DNA of 64,000 nucleotides from Hysterangium stoloniferum (GCA_015178975.1 WHVD01000015.1:620001-684000); one strand, 5' to 3'; shown: positions 22,430 to 32,751, counted from the stretch's first letter. Notes: generated from the letters alone by a model not told the origin. Translations and numbers: made by a program.

Positions 22430-23250
22430 GGTTTTCCCTCTTCCCCAATTGTTCCTCTTGACACATCAACATGAAACTGTACAAATGAGAAGACAGGAGT
22501 GTGCAGATGTCAATCCCACTCTTTCAAAAATTGACCTCTGACTTATTGATGGTCACATTACCCTAGCCAACTTGGGCACTGCTGACAATACAATTCAAAT
22601 CACAATTGTTTTGGAATTGGAATAGTTGTTATTCAAGAGATGAATGTTAACTCTATGTATGATCTTGACTAGAAAGACTCTGTGAGACATTTGTATCAAC
22701 CACAGCCTTGTTCCATTATGTATGACAGGTATTATTTCAGACACACCAAACATCCTCCCACAATCATTTTTCATCCAGCATCTTGACATTGGTCCTCCTT
22801 ATTGTGACATCCTTGTCAGTAGTGTCTCAATATTTGATCACATACTTTCCATTTTGGCCTGACCATGTCATCATCAGGTTTTTTGTTCCACATTGGACTC
22901 TTACTAGGTGTGGGAGGCAAGCTCCCACATACATCCTCACTCTGCAACTTTACTCTGTATCAAAAATTCTAATTATTCATGAGGACACACAATCCAGCTT
23001 AGAGAAGTTTATTTTAAAATGATCAAAATGATATACAATTATTGTTTTTTTTGATTTGTTGAACCATAAAGACACAGGTCAGTCTCTTTTTGAAACTTTG
23101 CCTGAATACTTACATACTTATAGGTCAATAATAACATCCTTAAATACTACATTGTCAGTCATCAGTGTCATGGAGTAACATTTTCATTTACTATTCCCCA
23201 ATTTGTCCCTCTTGAAACACCAACATAAAACTGTCCATGTGAGAAGACAG
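22430..23250 (-). pseudogene. Helitron-type PIF1 helicase relics (C-terminal part, two pieces)
   Basis: On the minus strand the segment at 22550-22500 reads VTINKS, the MTINKSQGQS motif near the end of PIF1-like helicases. The pieces at 22520-22430 and 23250-23180 read variants of the final F.Y/HV.VSR.T..G..K segment. The order fits the better preserved relic at 36559-39305. Many stops and frameshifts are present. Helitrons carry such a helicase fused to a Rep endonuclease; no Rep part is seen here. Confidence 0.5.
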
Positions 23251-23332
23251 GAGTATTGTCAGGGTACTGAATATTTTACCCTTTTATTTGATTTTAATAT
23301 TTTAGTAATGTAAGGGTACCACAATTTCTGTG

Positions 23333-23480
23333 TTATGCATAACTGATGCATGACTGATGCTGTGCTATGCATGACTGATGCATGACTGATGCTGTGCTAT
23401 GCATGACTGATGCATGACTGATGCTGTGCTATGCATGACTGATGCATGACTGATGCTGTGCTATGCATGACTGATACTGT
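23333..23480 (+). repeat. 32-bp tandem repeat, about 4.5 units
   Basis: Units start at 23333, 23365, 23397, 23429 and 23461 (partial). Each unit contains two copies of 'gcatgactgatg'. The first unit has small differences; the middle ones are identical. It is a minisatellite in non-coding repeat sequence. Confidence 0.9.
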
Positions 23481-23871
23481 GATATCATGCTATGCTCTCA
23501 ATAGTATAAATACTTTACATGTACAGTAGTTAGCCTCAGTTTCAATCTCTTAGGAATCTCACCCTGTTTTTCAGTTTCCACCTTGCATTCTTTTCAGCAC
23601 ACTGACTTATGGCTAGACAATGGGACATCTGCCTTACAAGGGGATCAGCTACTATGCACTCAACAAATCAGCTCCTCAGGCTCCTGACATTGCCAAACAC
23701 CACCTTTGGTTGTCTAAATTCCACACTGTCAGACCCCCAAAAGTTGTCAGATTTTGATGCATTAAAGGCACTACTCAAAACTCTTTTGATCTATGTCCTC
23801 AACAACAATACCCTTGGATTCATTACGATTACTCCTTATTGCCCAATGTCTCTTTTCTTCTTTTTAGCTCT

Positions 23872-24062
23872 TGTTAGGATCCCATTGTTTTGGACCCCTG
23901 CAACTTGTTTTTCACCAAGAAACCCTCATTGTCTCATTGTCAGAACCCCCAACCACATCATTACCCCTCACAGCACCCCCAATACTTGTTTACATTGTAC
24001 CCTAGTTTCCTAGTGTTCAATTCCATCTCCATCCCATCTGCTCTTCCATCTGTCTCCACATG
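23872..24062 (+). repeat. LTR family E, first piece of the 5' LTR
   Basis: It starts TGTTAGGATCCC and aligns with the first 190 bp of the 3' LTR at 31298 (shared 'cagaaccccca.ccacatcatta'). It is interrupted at 24062 by the Ngaro-like element. The LTR resumes at 28633 after that element and a Tc1 fragment. Confidence 0.7.
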
Positions 24063-24225
24063 GATCAGACAAATTACATTTGTCCGAGTTCTTTAGTGAT
24101 CATAGGTCTCACCCAATGTCACTTCGTGTGACAATCTCCCCTATTGTTCACTAACGCTTTCCCCCTTCTCTTCGTCTCCCATCTCACAGGATGCTTGCAG
24201 CATCTGTGACAGTTCTTTTTATTTC
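24063..24225 (+). repeat. Split direct repeat A1
   Basis: It matches A2 (27587-27764) nearly base for base, apart from a 15-bp insertion in A2. It starts 'ggatcagacaaattacattt' and ends in 'ctttttatttc'. Confidence 0.85.
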
Positions 24226-24326
24226 ACGACTGCTGAACCTCTGAACTCGAAGGAGCAAGACCACTGGCGGGCCACTTCATTGGCCACACAATACTTCCAA
24301 TATGGCACATTCCACTACTGGCTTCG

Positions 24327-25283
24327 TTGGGTGGCCCATTTACTCGCAGAAGTAACAACAACTGGCAGTGCTCCAAGCTCTTTTTGCCATGCCCACCCCA
24401 GCTAGTGATCCAAGACCCACTCAGCTTCACTCAATTTTATGCTGGTGTGTGCCAGCATTCACGCTGCTTCAAGCCTACACGCCACCACACCCACTTCCTT
24501 GGTGCCGAGCTTGGACAACATTTAAGTCCACTCCTCTGTGATGAGTCCACAGCACCCATTACTATCGCCGGCCCACTTGTTCCCGGCTTCCCATTGGAGG
24601 ACGTCTTTCCCTCCAAGGATGGCTCTCACTCATTCCAACCACCTCCTGAGCTTGGACAACAGTTAAGTCTGCTCCTCTGTGATGAGTCCGCAGTGCCCAT
24701 TACTATTGCCAGCCCACCTGTTCCTGGCTTTCCATTGGAGGACACCTTTCCCTCCCAAGGTGGCTCTTGCTCATCCCAACCACCTTCCAATAGCTCTGGT
24801 CTATCAACTGACAGCTCTTCCCTGTCCCCTGAAGTTTGCACATCCATTATTTTACCTTGGAATTCCAAGCCACTGCTCCTCTCCATCGAGTCAAAGGCAC
24901 AACCATCTTGGACCTCTGCACTAGCATCATCCCCTGCTGATGGCGACTTCCTGCTTCCCCATGCTCACCTCTTCCCTCCTCGAGGGAATCCTCCACCATG
25001 CCCCAACTCCGATCCCTGTATCAATGCATGTCCAGGTGACACCTCCACACTGCCCCGTGTATCTTCTACCCTCAACCACAATGCATGGGCCTTTTTCTCA
25101 GTGGACTATCTGGACCGACCATTTGTAGTTGCTCTATTGCATATCATTGAGCATGGCTGTGACATTGGCTTTGGAGGTGACAGGGCATGTAGCCAATCAT
25201 GTCCTAATCTTCCTACAGCTTCTTCCTTTCCCAATGCAATTGCTTCCGATATTGACACCCAGCTTGAGTGTGGGCAACTCTGA
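24327..25283 (+). CDS. Gag-like region running into the N-terminus of the DIRS/Ngaro reverse transcriptase
   Basis: This 318-codon frame is rich in Ser, Pro and Cys. Two tandem 47-residue units (24507-24647 and 24648-24788, about 141 bp each) start ELGQ. From about residue 255 it shows the sequence that precedes DIRS-type RT: DRPFVVALLHIIEHGC.IGF and NLPTA. The reading then shifts frame at about 25283, and the next frame continues with the SPLGV... / IHHLS.P.GSSVNDGIP block up to 25491, where LTR-B interrupts it. The gag-like role is inferred from position only. Confidence 0.6.
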   Translation: MGGPFTRRSNNNWQCSKLFLPCPPQLVIQDPLSFTQFYAGVCQHSRCFKPTRHHTHFLGAELGQHLSPLLCDESTAPITIAGPLVPGFPLEDVFPSKDGSHSFQPPPELGQQLSLLLCDESAVPITIASPPVPGFPLEDTFPSQGGSCSSQPPSNSSGLSTDSSSLSPEVCTSIILPWNSKPLLLSIESKAQPSWTSALASSPADGDFLLPHAHLFPPRGNPPPCPNSDPCINACPGDTSTLPRVSSTLNHNAWAFFSVDYLDRPFVVALLHIIEHGCDIGFGGDRACSQSCPNLPTASSFPNAIASDIDTQLECGQL

Positions 25284-25491
25284 GGTCCCTTTCTATCCCT
25301 GCCTTTACCTCATTTCCGCTCCTCACCACTGGGTGTTGCTGCACGAAAGCATTCCAATAAACTTCACCAGATCCATCATCTCTCTTGGCCTCATGGCTCC
25401 TCTGTCAATGATGGTATACCAGATTCTGAAGCACATATTAAGTATGATATGTTTCAGACTGCCGTCACTGATCTCATTGAGTCTGGCCCTG

Positions 25492-26213
25492 TGTTACGAC
25501 CGTGTCGCAACCCTATCGGTCCCGAGGTTATCGCCACTTATCAACATTTCAAGTCACCATCTCGGAAACCATCGGCCCTGAAGCTGACGTATGTTTTTGC
25601 AAAGATCAAACTCCGTTTACGCCCACGTCAAAATAACTCGTATTGTCTGGTCAAACTTTTGATACATCCCCTTTATTATGTTGATCTGTTCAACCTTATG
25701 TTTCACATATGTCTATCTATATTTGTAGTCCTTGAACTATTTCCTTTTATCATAATCCCGCTCTTGGTTATCATCGGCCTCTGAACTAATCATAAACTTC
25801 CCGTTCCTAGTCAAGCTTATTATTAATGCCATTTTCTGCCCTTCTCTCCATTAGTATTTTCTAGACACCTGTTACTTGTATATGAACCTGCTGTAGTTGT
25901 AGTTACGAGGCAATCAGAATATCGACTCAGAATACCCTCATACGTCTGTAACAGTCCCATACTAAGAACCCCCCCCATCCGCCTTCGCGTGTGCTCGCCC
26001 ACTCCGGCCCGACCCCTTGGCCTGACGCTCGACTTGTCCTTCGGTTTCGATCAGTATCTCGCCGAAAGGAGCTCTTTAGGATTAGTCATCGCCCACCCGA
26101 AATCTAAGGACACCCCACGGATATTTGTGAGGGCGCAGCACATAAGCTGAAGCCAAGTCCTTCCAATCAGTCCCTGTCGGCCACCGACATTAGTCAGTTT
26201 TCAGTTCTTAACA
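25492..26213 (+). repeat. Solo LTR family B with target duplication CCCTG
   Basis: This 722-bp LTR starts TGTTACGACCG and ends GTTCTTAACA. It is flanked by CCCTG at 25487-25491 and 26214-26218. Removing it and one CCCTG rejoins the RT reading frame exactly across the insertion point, so it is a clean insertion followed by LTR-LTR recombination. Confidence 0.95.
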
Positions 26214-26218
26214 CCCTG

Positions 26219-27390
26219 GATCAATCATGCTCAAATTGGATCTTGAACAAGCCTTTCACCACATTCCTATCCAACCAGCTGATTGGCCACCTACTGGGCT
26301 TCTATTGGGCAGGAAATTTTTATTATGAGCTTTTCCTTATGTTTGGTCTGCGTTATGCTCCATATATCTTCAACTTATTTTCGGAGGGCCTCCACTGGAT
26401 CTTGCACCGCCATCTTCCTGCCTTCATTTGGCATTATTTGGATGATTTTTTGCAGATTTTCAGGCCACATACCCCACTTCCTCTTATCCATTCAGCTCTT
26501 GAATGGACCTGCGGCTTAGCAAATGCCCTTGGTCTCCATTTCCAAGAGTCTAAATTTGAGGGGCTGTCAACCTGCCTCGAATATTTAGGCATTGAACTTG
26601 ACTCCATGGCTATGGAGGCTCGTCTACCCACAGGTAAACTGACATATCTGTCAAACCTTCTCATCAAATGGCAGGCCAAGACACATTGCACCCTCCATGA
26701 GTTACAGGAATTAACCGGTTTTCTTCAATTCTGCTCGCAGATCATCCATTTCTCCAAAGCCTTCGTGCACTCACTGTTCAATTTCACAATATCGTTCACC
26801 TCTCCTTTTACTCACCACCGTCTTACTCACCCTGCATGTCAGGACATTACTTGGTGGGCCACTTATGCCCCAGTTGGAATGGGGTCCATTTCATCTCCCC
26901 TTCCTGAACTACCCTCCACATCTTCACTGATGCAAAGGGTGCAAAGGGTGCAGGTGGGGTATTCGGCAATCAATGGTTTTCTTGTTGAATTCCTTATCGT
27001 TATTCAGGTGCTGACATCCAATTTAAAGAATTTTACACCATCATTCATGCTATTTTATACTGGGGTCCCCATTTCCAGGGCCATCGTGTTATATTTCATA
27101 CTGATAATCAAAATGTACACTCTGCTATTACCAAGCTCTCCATCCACTCATCTCCCACAATGGAACTCTTGCATCAATTCCTTGGGCTCGCATCCCAGCT
27201 TGACTTCCTTTTTGAATCTAAATGGCTTCCTTCCAAAGATAATTCCATTGCTGATGCTGCCTCTTGCTTTGAATTCGCCCTCATGTTCTCCATTGCCCCC
27301 AACCTTAATCTCAAGGCCTCCCCCAAGGTTATTTCTCTCAAGACGACCTACAGCCTTACCGGGACTCACCCTATTGTTTCCATTGTCTCC
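26219..27390 (+). pseudogene. DIRS/Ngaro reverse transcriptase and RNase H
   Basis: After the LTR, the RT starts with LKLDLEQAFHHIPI (first catalytic Asp). It then shifts frame into a long open frame (26243-27403) with LGFYWAGNFYYELFLMFGLR, AFIWHYLDDFL (catalytic DD), LEYLGIELDS and LHELQELTGFL. These are signatures of the DIRS group, not of gypsy. Near 27000 the frame changes again and reads the RNase H region (FKEFYTIIHAILYWG, FHTDNQ, DNSIADAAS). In DIRS-like elements RT and RNase H are followed by a tyrosine recombinase; I find none here. Two frameshifts make it a pseudogene. Confidence 0.75.
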
Positions 27391-27479
27391 TAACAACTCC
27401 TAACAACATCGGGTCGAATGGCCACATTCACAGACCACTTCTCCCAGTCCTCTGGCCTTTCTGAGCTCTGCCTCGTTTG

Positions 27480-27923
27480 GCCCGTGCCTGCTGCCATGGA
27501 TGCCTCTCTGTCATCTGTGGTCACAGCTGGCTCCCACTTTAGACCACAACATGATGTTGTTCACCAGACCAGAGTGAGATAAAGATGGATCGGACAAATT
27601 ACATTTGTCTGAGTTCTTTAGTGATCATAGGTCTCACCCAATGTCACTTTGTGTGACAATCTCCCCTATTGTTCACTAACGCTTTCCCCCTTCTCTTCAT
27701 CTCTGTTCCTTCGTCTCCCATCTCACAGGATGCTTGCAGCATCTGTGACAGTTCTTTTTATTTCCCACCCACCATCCCTCTTTCTTTGCTATAACTCTTA
27801 GTTTCCTTGTATGTACCTTAACTAGTCTCATGTAGCAGCCCACACCTGCTGCCATGGATGCCTCTCTGTCATCTGTGGTCGCAGCCAGCTCCTGCTTTAG
27901 ACTGCAACATAATGATGTTCACC
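27480..27923 (+). repeat. Split direct repeats B1, A2, B2
   Basis: B1 (about 27480-27565) and B2 (about 27839-27923) share 'ctgctgccatggatgcctct' and the following 60 bp. Between them lies A2 (27587-27764), a copy of A1. The 3' end of the Ngaro-like element therefore has the B1-A2-B2 order needed for its circular-intermediate life cycle. Confidence 0.8.
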
Positions 27924-27965
27924 CATGCCATCTGCTCTTCCATCTGTCTCCACATATACACTTTA

Positions 27966-28632
27966 CAGTGACCCAAAAAAAGCTTCCAGATGTTTGGTGA
28001 AATTGGAAAGAGGGGTTCACAGCTCCAGAAATAAAATAGACAAAAATCTGAAAAAATCTGAAGTAAGAAATATACATCTGACCTATATGATGACATAAGC
28101 ATGACATCATAGCTTTCATTATCAAGAGAGTAAAAAATGAACAATGGACATGGCACATGCAAACACTTTTTTTTGCTCTGTCAACTGATACATGAAACTC
28201 AACTAAGGTTCATATAACTGTGGGAATTTCTGTTTAGGTTCAACAAGGTCATGTGACCACATGTTTAAATAACACATTTATATGAACCTTTGCCTCATTT
28301 CTCTGTTATTTCTTTTCTCCAGGAGGGTCACTCCTGCAGAACAATTGCTTCTAAACTCCATATTGGGCACTCTACAGTATCAGAAATTCACTCCCAACTT
28401 CCTGGTCCACTTCCAACAATTTCCAGAGGTTGTCCTCCCAAGCTCTCCCCCAGAGATTATCACCACCTGGCTTGTTCTATCACCTCTGGACAGGTTGATA
28501 ATGCCTTCCAAGCCAAGTCCTACCTCTCCCTCAATGTCTTCACACAGACAATTCACAATGCATTGAAGAAAGAGAATTTGAAGGCTGTGGTGAAGGTCAA
28601 AAGACCTCTTCTTGTCTCTTGACACATCTTTG
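27966..28632 (+). pseudogene. Tc1/mariner element, 5' half with N-terminal transposase
   Basis: A TA dinucleotide at 27964-27965 is followed by CAGTGACCC, a Tc1-like terminal repeat start. A 110-codon frame at 28290-28622 reads a helix-turn-helix of Tc1 transposase: LQEGHSCRTIASKLHIGHST, then a basic linker and PPKLSPRD at the second helix-turn-helix, and ends near KRPLL. The catalytic DDE half and the 3' terminal repeat are missing, replaced by LTR-E sequence from about 28633. Confidence 0.65.
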
Positions 28633-28898
28633 ACTCTTAGTGATTTGGCCCTCCAGTCAATTGAGCTAAGTGTTGACTTTTACTTATATTGTACTATCTG
28701 CTCTGTTTGAAATACCAGAGCACCCTGACAGTTTGTGCAAGGGCACAACACTTAAGTTGAAGCCAAGTTCCACTACAGTTATAGAGTTGGACCTCCCAAC
28801 TAGTATGATCTCTATCATCAGCCCCCTGATCAACTCATTTCCCTTCATTGGCCCTCCAACTTGGGGCATTCTCCCCTTTCCCAGCTTAGATCTTAACA
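28633..28898 (+). repeat. LTR family E, last piece of the 5' LTR
   Basis: It aligns with 31775-32751 of the 3' LTR (the MITE excluded): 'ttgacttttacttatattgt' is common to both. It ends TCTTAACA at 28898. It has a CpG-poor version of the conserved block ('gttgaagccaagttcc' near 28754). About 300 bp of the middle of the LTR is absent relative to the 3' copy. Confidence 0.7.
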
Positions 28899-28989
28899 GC
28901 TTTCCTTGTTGTTTTTTGGCCCCCCCAACCCATACCTGGACCTATAGTTGTATTTGCTGGCCCAAGACCTCTCCCATGTTTCCAGACCC

Positions 28990-29821
28990 TGTTACAACTG
29001 GAATTCCCGCCGGACTCCGGGCACTAACTTATATGCACCCGCACCTTATACACACCCATTGTCAGTTTACCGGAATTCCTGCCAGACTCCGTATGTCAGA
29101 CTTGTCTACGCTCAACTTCGTTACATTGCATTTCAGTCACCGGAAAACCCACTGGACTCCACTCCTGTCTATGTCCAACCTCATCCCACGCATCAGTCAC
29201 CCGACCCTGCTTGTAAAACCCGTCATCCCTCTAACAGAGCCCCATTCCTGTTTTAGTCAAATGACCTGTCACAATTCAGACTCCGCTCCCGCTCCATTTC
29301 CTGTTATGGTTTATGATTTGTCACGATTCGGACTCCGCTCCATTCCATCCCATTCCTAACACCAAATTTGGTGTTTACTATTCCTGTTTTATGTTTTGCT
29401 AGTTTCATTTCATTATTACTGGATTTGGTATGTCATTCACTCCACGGTCTATTTAAACTGGCAGATGTTGTACATACAATCCAGTCAGAAAATCGGCTTA
29501 GATTCCCCCCAGTAATCTAATACATTTTCCACTCTAAACTCCTACTTGAATCACACCGCTCACACTAGTCAGAGCCCATGGGCTCTGGCGCATATATCTC
29601 TCTTACCTATCTTGACCTACATCCCGACTCACGACCTCACAACCCACACCTCCGACCTATGACCCCTCGACCCACAAACCCCGCCCAGACTCCCCGGGAT
29701 TCCCATCTGCCTGTCTGAAATACAACATGATCTCACGAGGGCGCAGCCTATAAGCTGAAGCCAAGTCCTACCGGATAATCCACAGGTTTCTCCAGAAACC
29801 TGCCGTGTATGTACCCTAACA
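28990..29821 (+). repeat. Solo LTR family D with target duplication GACCC
   Basis: This 832-bp LTR starts TGTTACAACTGG and ends ACCCTAACA. GACCC flanks it at 28985-28989 and 29822-29826. It was inserted in the 5' internal part of the family-E element. It carries 'ataagctgaagccaagtcct' near its 3' end. Confidence 0.95.
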
Positions 29822-29875
29822 GACCCCCACTTTCCTCATTTTGTTTTACACTGATAATTTTTTTGCTTTTAACAT

Positions 29876-31110
29876 TTAGTATTTTCCTAATCTACAATCT
29901 CTATTGGATGCCCCCAACTTACTCCTATTCCTCCTTGGAGCTAGTAAATTGGTCTCAGACCAATCTATATATCCAAAACTGTCCTGACTGCCCCCCATCA
30001 GCATCCCCTCCCTGACCAGTACCCCAGTTTCCATCCTACTCTCCTCCATGGTCCACCCCTCCTCCATCTGACAACAGTGATGTTCCATACCTCCAAAGTA
30101 CCCAAGATTCCTTTTAGGGCCTCTCCAATCTCCTTCAGTGTCTCCACCACTGACTCCAATGATGTGGTTGCCAGGGAGCAACCCTTCTTGCTCCTGTTGC
30201 ACTGCACCCAGGCCCTGTTGAAGCCCATGGGAGTACATCAGATGCCTGCCACTGTGCATCCTGCACATGACAGACCCCCCAGAACAGGAACCTTCCTACA
30301 AGGAAATCATGTCAGGTAAAAAATAAAAAATAGATATATCTGCTCACTGTTCAGAGCTCCCAGCCTCTTCCTCATCATCCTCATCCTTCTCATCCTCATC
30401 CTCATCCTCCTCATCCTCCTCATCCTCATCCTCATCCTCCTCATCCTCCTCATCCTCATCCTCCTCATCCTCCTCATCCTCATCCTCCTCATCCTCATCC
30501 TCATCCTCTTCATACTCATACTCCTCATCATCCTCATCCTCATCATCCTCATCCTCATCATCCTCATCCTCATCATCCTCATCCTCATCATCCTCATCCT
30601 CATCATCCTCATCCTCATCATCCTCATCCTCATCATCCTCATCCTCATCATCCTCATCCTCATCATCCTCATCCTCATCAATCATCCTCATCCTCATCAT
30701 CCTCATCCTCATCATCCTCATCCTCATCATCCTCATCCTCATCATCTCATCCTCATCATCTCATCCTCATCATCCTCATCATCCTCATCATCCTCATCCT
30801 CCTCATCCTCCTCATTCAAACACCTTTTTTCACCTATTAGACAAATCAGTAAACAGGTCATACAAAAGAAACATTGATACATACTTTGGCTGGCCCACCA
30901 TTCCTCTTCCCCTCTCTTTGCCTTGTCTTTCACATCATTGGTGGCCTTCCTCTTCACTGCCAGTGCCACCTTGCAATCATCCACCTCTTTTTGTTTCTTC
31001 TCAGTGGCCACCTGCTTGACATGCAATCATTGCCACTCCTCAGTGTCCCATAGTTGTTGATGAAGTTTCTTGATGTTGTCCTCATCACTGAGACTGGGCA
31101 AGAAGAGAGA
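29876..31110 (-). pseudogene. Antisense accessory gene of the family-E retroelement: coiled coil, acidic tract, six-Cys cluster
   Basis: Read on the minus strand. A TATAAAA box at 31170-31164 precedes an exon with KKLHQQLWDTEEWQ, a TGA, then a Lys/Glu/Ala-rich coiled-coil stretch ending about 30887. A GTATGT...TAG intron (with a TACTGAT branch box) leads into an extremely acidic Glu/Asp tract (30815-30355). Another GTGAGC...TAG intron leads to a cysteine cluster at about 30260-30165: C-A-G-C-x6-C (a TGA lies inside) then, after 8 residues, W-x2-C-x6-C-S. The first Cys of the second half is Trp. A short helix (LESVVETLKEIGEAL) follows. I do not recognise the family. The arrangement matches the genes at 39813-40480 and 50400-51302. 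Confidence 0.5.
30364..30815. repeat. Microsatellite of GAG/GAT triplets coding an acidic tract
   Basis: The plus strand is an almost pure run of 'cctcatcctcatcat' permutations over about 450 bp. On the minus strand one frame encodes Glu-Asp repeats; another encodes Met-Arg repeats. The acidic frame is in register with the flanking exons of the antisense gene, so it is most likely an expansion of its acidic linker. Confidence 0.85.
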
Positions 31111-31286
31111 GGCATGAATACAAAGGCAAGAATGAATTTTTCATTTTCACATTCTTTTGAATATTTTATATTCTACTAGCACCCATATTGACTAAAACCC
31201 ATAGGTGCAAAATATTCAAACAAGCAAATACTAAAAAACTTATTGACATCATTTTTCTAGAAAGGTCTTGAAGGGTCTCAACCTAA

Positions 31287-31297
31287 TGGGGGAATAC
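31287..31297 (+). other. Polypurine tract of the family-E element
   Basis: TGGGGGAATAC sits directly before the LTR start at 31298. Family D has AAAGGGAGGGTAC and family A AAAGGGAGGATAC in the same place. It primes plus-strand DNA synthesis and fixes the element's sense strand as plus, opposite to the gene at 29876-31110. Confidence 0.7.
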
Positions 31298-32751
31298 TGC
31301 TAGGATCCCATCATTTCAGACCCTGTTTTTACCTAGGAAAACCTTGTTGTCTCATTATCAGAACCCCCACCCACATCATTACCACTCACAGCACCCCTGA
31401 CATTTGTTTACATCATGTTCTAGCCTTCTAATGCCCCATTCTGTCTCCATCCCATTTGCTCCTCTGTCTCTGTCCCCACATATATACATACCTTATTTGA
31501 CACCTCACACCCTTTAATATTGTTCTTTAGTACCTTACATTAGTTTCCATTGCTCCCCACCTTGTCATCACTTCCTTTTCATCAATTCAACACTTCACTT
31601 CTTTGATCGGCCTTCTGATCATCTGTCTCCATGCAGTATAAAGTTCTCTTTATATATGCTACAACTGCTTAGTTCAAAAATCCCCTTAGATTACCCTCTC
31701 TTAGTTCTTAGCCTGTTCCTGTCATCCTTAAAACCCTTAGGTGTCTTCAGCAAGCTGCAACCCCTTATCCTTCAACTCTTAGTAATTCAGCCCTCCAGTT
31801 GATTGACCTAAGTATTGACTTTTACTTATATTGTACTATCTGCTCTGTTTGAATACCAGAGCACCCTAACAGTTTGTGCAAGGGTGCAACACATAAACAT
31901 AAGTTGAAGCCAAGCTCCACTACATTTATAGAGTCAGACCTCCCAACTAATATGTATGATCTCTATTATTGGCCCCCCAATTTAACCCATTTCCTATCAT
32001 CAGCCCTCCAACTTAGAGCTTTCTCATTCCCCCATCTTAGATATTACAGCGCTTTGCATTATGTAAGGCGCGCGCTAGATTTGCGTGGAAATATTGCTGA
32101 AAGTTGCGAACCTTGTAGCTTGCTCAATAATTGACCAATAGTCTTGTAACTTCATATACATATTTTACTACTATATATCTAGTATATCATCATGTTATAA
32201 CTCCAAAATTTGACCTACAGCATGTTTCCCAAAATTGCATTCCATTTGAGCTTGTGAACCAATTCATGAGCCAACAGATGTGTCACTCCCAATGAGCTTG
32301 TAATATGTTGTTTTATATGTATCTAGGTAGTGAAAAATGACAGTGCCTGGCTTTTTCTGTCCCAATACCAGCTGTAAACCTGTATGAGGGTAGTTGTATG
32401 CATTTACTCGGCAACCTCACTCACATTAGCTCTGACCGCAAAAGCCAGGCGCTGTCATTTTTTACTACCTAGATACGTGTAAAACAACCTATTACAAGCT
32501 CATTGGGAGTGACACATCTGTTGGCTCATGAATTGGTTCACAAGCTCAAATGGACTGCAATTTTGGGAAACATGCTGTAGGTCAAATTTTGGAGTTATGA
32601 CATCATACTATACTAGATATATAGTAGTAAAATATGTATATGAAGTTACAAGACTATTGGTCAATTATTGAGCAAGCTACAAGGTTCGCAACTTTCAGCA
32701 ATATTTCCACGCAAATCTAGCGCGCCTTACATAATGCAAAGCGCTGTAACA
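31298..32751 (+). repeat. LTR family E, 3' LTR with a nested MITE
   Basis: It starts TGCTAGGATCCC after a polypurine tract and ends TTAACA at 32751. Without the MITE and its TA it is about 752 bp, like families B and D. It carries the conserved block near 31880-31915. Confidence 0.7.
32047..32746. mobile_element. 700-bp palindromic mariner-like MITE
   Basis: The terminal inverted repeats are about 305 bp each (32047-32350 and 32442-32746), with a loop of about 90 bp. They start CAGCGCTTTGCATTATGTAA. TA lies on each side (32045-32046, 32747-32748), as expected for Tc1/mariner-type insertion. There is no coding content. It inserted 5 bp before the 3' end of the family-E LTR. Confidence 0.85.

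Larger units (their letters stand above)
24063..27927 (+). mobile_element. Ngaro-like tyrosine-recombinase retrotransposon, nested, missing its recombinase
   Basis: Split direct repeats define it: A1 24063-24225, B1 about 27480-27565, A2 27587-27764, B2 about 27839-27923. The A1-ORFs-B1-A2-B2 order is the arrangement known for Ngaro elements. Inside are a gag-like ORF and a DIRS-type RT/RNase H. No tyrosine recombinase frame is found between RNase H (ending about 27390) and B1, so that gene is lost or never was in this copy. A solo LTR-B sits in the RT. A 28-bp direct repeat (24035-24062 and 27928-27955) lies immediately outside. Confidence 0.7.

Noticed and set aside
23333..23480. Possible CRISPR-like array
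   Set aside because: The 32-bp units are contiguous without unique spacers, and the genome is eukaryotic; it is a minisatellite.
30307..30681. Met-Arg repeat ORF on the minus strand
   Set aside because: It is an alternative frame of the GAG/GAT microsatellite; the Glu/Asp frame is the one in register with the flanking exons.
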